In this document: positions 24,699 through 25,674 of the stretch, piece by piece
How the letters are laid out: each line of letters starts with the position of its first letter
Numbering within the stretch: position 1 is the first letter of the stretch
Source of the DNA: Phenylobacterium sp. CCH9-H3
Lineage (GTDB): Bacteria > Pseudomonadota > Alphaproteobacteria > Caulobacterales > Caulobacteraceae
Reading direction: 5' to 3'
Assembly: GCF_001557235.1 (NCBI RefSeq)
Contig: NZ_LSJI01000064.1
Span: 1-25,674, forward strand
DNA: 25,674 bases
The notes under the pieces: model-generated
What the model was told of the DNA's origin: nothing
Databases searched by the model: none
The model's input: only the letters and a program-made list of their open reading frames with translations
Translations under genes and position numbers: made by a program

Positions 24699-24751
24699 GT
24701 GACAGTGCGACGCACCCCTTCTTAACTATGTCGGCGGCCGGGGAAGCCGCC
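24699..24751 (+). promoter_or_regulatory. Possible csgF promoter and leader hairpin
   Basis: GTGACA (24699-24704) resembles a -35 element, with TAACTA (24723-24728) at 18-nt spacing as a weak -10. A hairpin, GGCGGC (24733-24738) with GCCGCC (24746-24751), would lie in the leader 20 nt before the csgF ATG. Only weak evidence. Confidence 0.3.
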
Positions 24752-24770
24752 GGGGGTACGGGGCCTTCAC

Positions 24771-25217
24771 ATGACGACCGGTTTCAACAGCGTCCCACGC
24801 CTGCTCGCGTGGTCGACCGCGATGGCCGCCGCCACCGCGGCTCCGGCCCAGGCCACGGACCTGCACTATGTGATGCTGTCGCCGAACTTCGGCGGGACCA
24901 ATCCGGTCGCCTTCCAGATGGCCCAGTACAACAAGGCCCTGCAGGCCGCCCGCGCCGCAGCCGAGGCGGCGGCGGCGCGCACGACGACGCCGCCCGACCC
25001 CAACCAGGCCTTCGTCAACGCGATCATCTCGCAGCTCAACGGGATCGTCGCCCAGACCATCGCCCAGCGGATCGCCAACGCCTCGAACGGCCAGGCCGGC
25101 ACCATCCAGTCGGGTTCGGTGACCATCACCTACATGAATTCCGACGGCCAGCTCAGCGTGACGATCACCTCGCCGACGGGGTCGACCACGCTCGTGATCC
25201 CGGCGGCCGGAGCCTGA
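24771..25217 (+). CDS. csgF: Curli assembly protein CsgF
   Basis: A 148-residue secreted protein. A Sec signal peptide (MTTGFNSVPRLLAWSTAMAA to about PAQA) precedes the mature N-terminus TDLHYVMLSPNFGGTNP. This matches the CsgF segment that plugs into the CsgG channel (E. coli has FRNPNFGGNP). FVNAIISQLNGIVAQTIAQRI and DGQLSVTITSPTGSTTLVI align with the helical and beta parts of the family. An Ala-rich helix with TTTPPDPNQ lies between. CsgF links the CsgG pore to nucleation of curlin subunits at the cell surface. It is followed after 1 nt by csgG. Confidence 0.9.
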   Translation: MTTGFNSVPRLLAWSTAMAAATAAPAQATDLHYVMLSPNFGGTNPVAFQMAQYNKALQAARAAAEAAAARTTTPPDPNQAFVNAIISQLNGIVAQTIAQRIANASNGQAGTIQSGSVTITYMNSDGQLSVTITSPTGSTTLVIPAAGA

Positions 25218-25218
25218 C

Positions 25219-25674
25219 GTGTGGCGACGTGCGGCGACCATCTCCTGCGCCCTGGCCCTGGGGGCCTGCCAGCACATCACCCGGCCGGGCGCTCCCCCGA
25301 CGGTCGCCCCGCGCGTCGAGATCGAGCTGCCTCCGCCTCCGGGCCGGCCCCTGACCGTCGGCATCTACAGCTGCGTCGACACCTCGGGCCAGCGGCGGCC
25401 CACCCAGCTGCCGCAGGAGCTCAGCACCGCGGCGCCCATGGACTGCACGCCCTATGTGATCCGGGCGGTGCGGGACCTGCGGCCCGGCTACGTCTTCCTG
25501 GTCGAGCGCCAGCATGTGGACGAACTGCTGCGCGAGCGCCAACTGGCCACCCTGGCGTTGAACAACAATGGCGGCGGCGAGGCCTCCAGTCCGCCCCGCC
25601 GCCTCTCGACGCTTCGGGTCGCCGAGATTCTGCTGATCGGCCAGGTGGTCGCGTACGACCGCTCCATCCAGGAG
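25219..25674 (+). CDS. csgG: Curli export channel lipoprotein CsgG (5' part only)
   Basis: The open frame starts at GTG 25219, 1 nt after the csgF stop, and runs off the window after 152 codons. A short signal with lipobox LGAC puts the lipidated cysteine at C17. Family features are VGIYSCVDTSGQRRPTQ (E. coli: YDFPDQTGQFKP-like), a helix YVIRAVRDL, FLVERQHVDELLRERQL and LRVAEILLIGQVVAYD, all matching the CsgG periplasmic domain. CsgG forms the nonameric outer-membrane secretion channel for curli subunits. Residues around NNNGGGEASSPPR form the usual variable loop. No curlin (csgA/B) or csgE gene is visible in the window. Confidence 0.9.
   Translation, partial: MWRRAATISCALALGACQHITRPGAPPTVAPRVEIELPPPPGRPLTVGIYSCVDTSGQRRPTQLPQELSTAAPMDCTPYVIRAVRDLRPGYVFLVERQHVDELLRERQLATLALNNNGGGEASSPPRRLSTLRVAEILLIGQVVAYDRSIQE

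Noticed and set aside
1..25674. tRNA, rRNA, insertion sequences, integrases or phage genes
   Set aside because: I looked for these and saw no tRNA-like cloverleaf, transposase motifs or terminal inverted repeats.

Overview
The window is gene-dense, very GC-rich DNA that reads as a Caulobacterales-type alphaproteobacterium (Caulobacter/Phenylobacterium relatives). Grounds for this are the codon bias, an ELM1-family protein, an RTX protein starting (M)ATYFFEEMT, PseG/PseI-type sugar enzymes, a nadABC operon behind paired ATGCTCA/TGAGCAT palindromes, a SleB-type hydrolase, several apparently leaderless genes, and a CsgF/CsgG pair. This placement is by recognition, not by a database search.

Layout. 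1-787: an N-terminally truncated ELM1-family gene whose 5' end abuts what looks like the last 17 codons of greA on the other strand, probably a rearrangement or assembly junction. 917-3178: a 753-residue RTX-like secreted calcium-binding protein, closed by a strong hairpin terminator. 3319-6426 (+): PseG-like nucleotide-sugar hydrolase, DegT-family aminotransferase, GNAT/FemAB-like acyltransferase. 12362-6430 (-): a tightly packed operon in the order PhyH dioxygenase, methyltransferase with an extra N-terminal domain, PhyH dioxygenase, methyltransferase, GNAT, TPR-GT41 glycosyltransferase. It converges on the + operon with only 3 bp between stop codons. 13962-12445 (-): an EthA-like flavin monooxygenase with a perfect FNR/FixK-type palindrome upstream. 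15127-14072 (-): pseudaminic acid synthase PseI.

15162-20978: housekeeping and mixed genes. These are a 49-aa glycine-zipper membrane peptide, thioredoxin reductase, a small conserved protein, a YhbS-like GNAT, a small secreted protein, a SleB-type cell-wall hydrolase and a membrane hybrid histidine kinase. 21132-24661: nadA-nadB-nadC (de novo NAD synthesis). 24771-25674: csgF and the start of csgG (curli export channel), cut by the window end.

How it may fit together. PseG and PseI are two steps of pseudaminic-acid-type nonulosonate synthesis; PseB, PseC and PseF are not in the window. With them lie an aminotransferase, two N-acyltransferases, two SAM methyltransferases, two Fe(II)/2-oxoglutarate oxygenases and a soluble TPR glycosyltransferase. 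That set could make and attach an unusually decorated sugar to a protein such as flagellin or another surface protein. The RTX protein next door and the curli exporter make surface structures a recurring theme, but a functional link is inference. The most notable candidate system is the PhyH/methyltransferase/GNAT/GT41 operon at 6430-12362.
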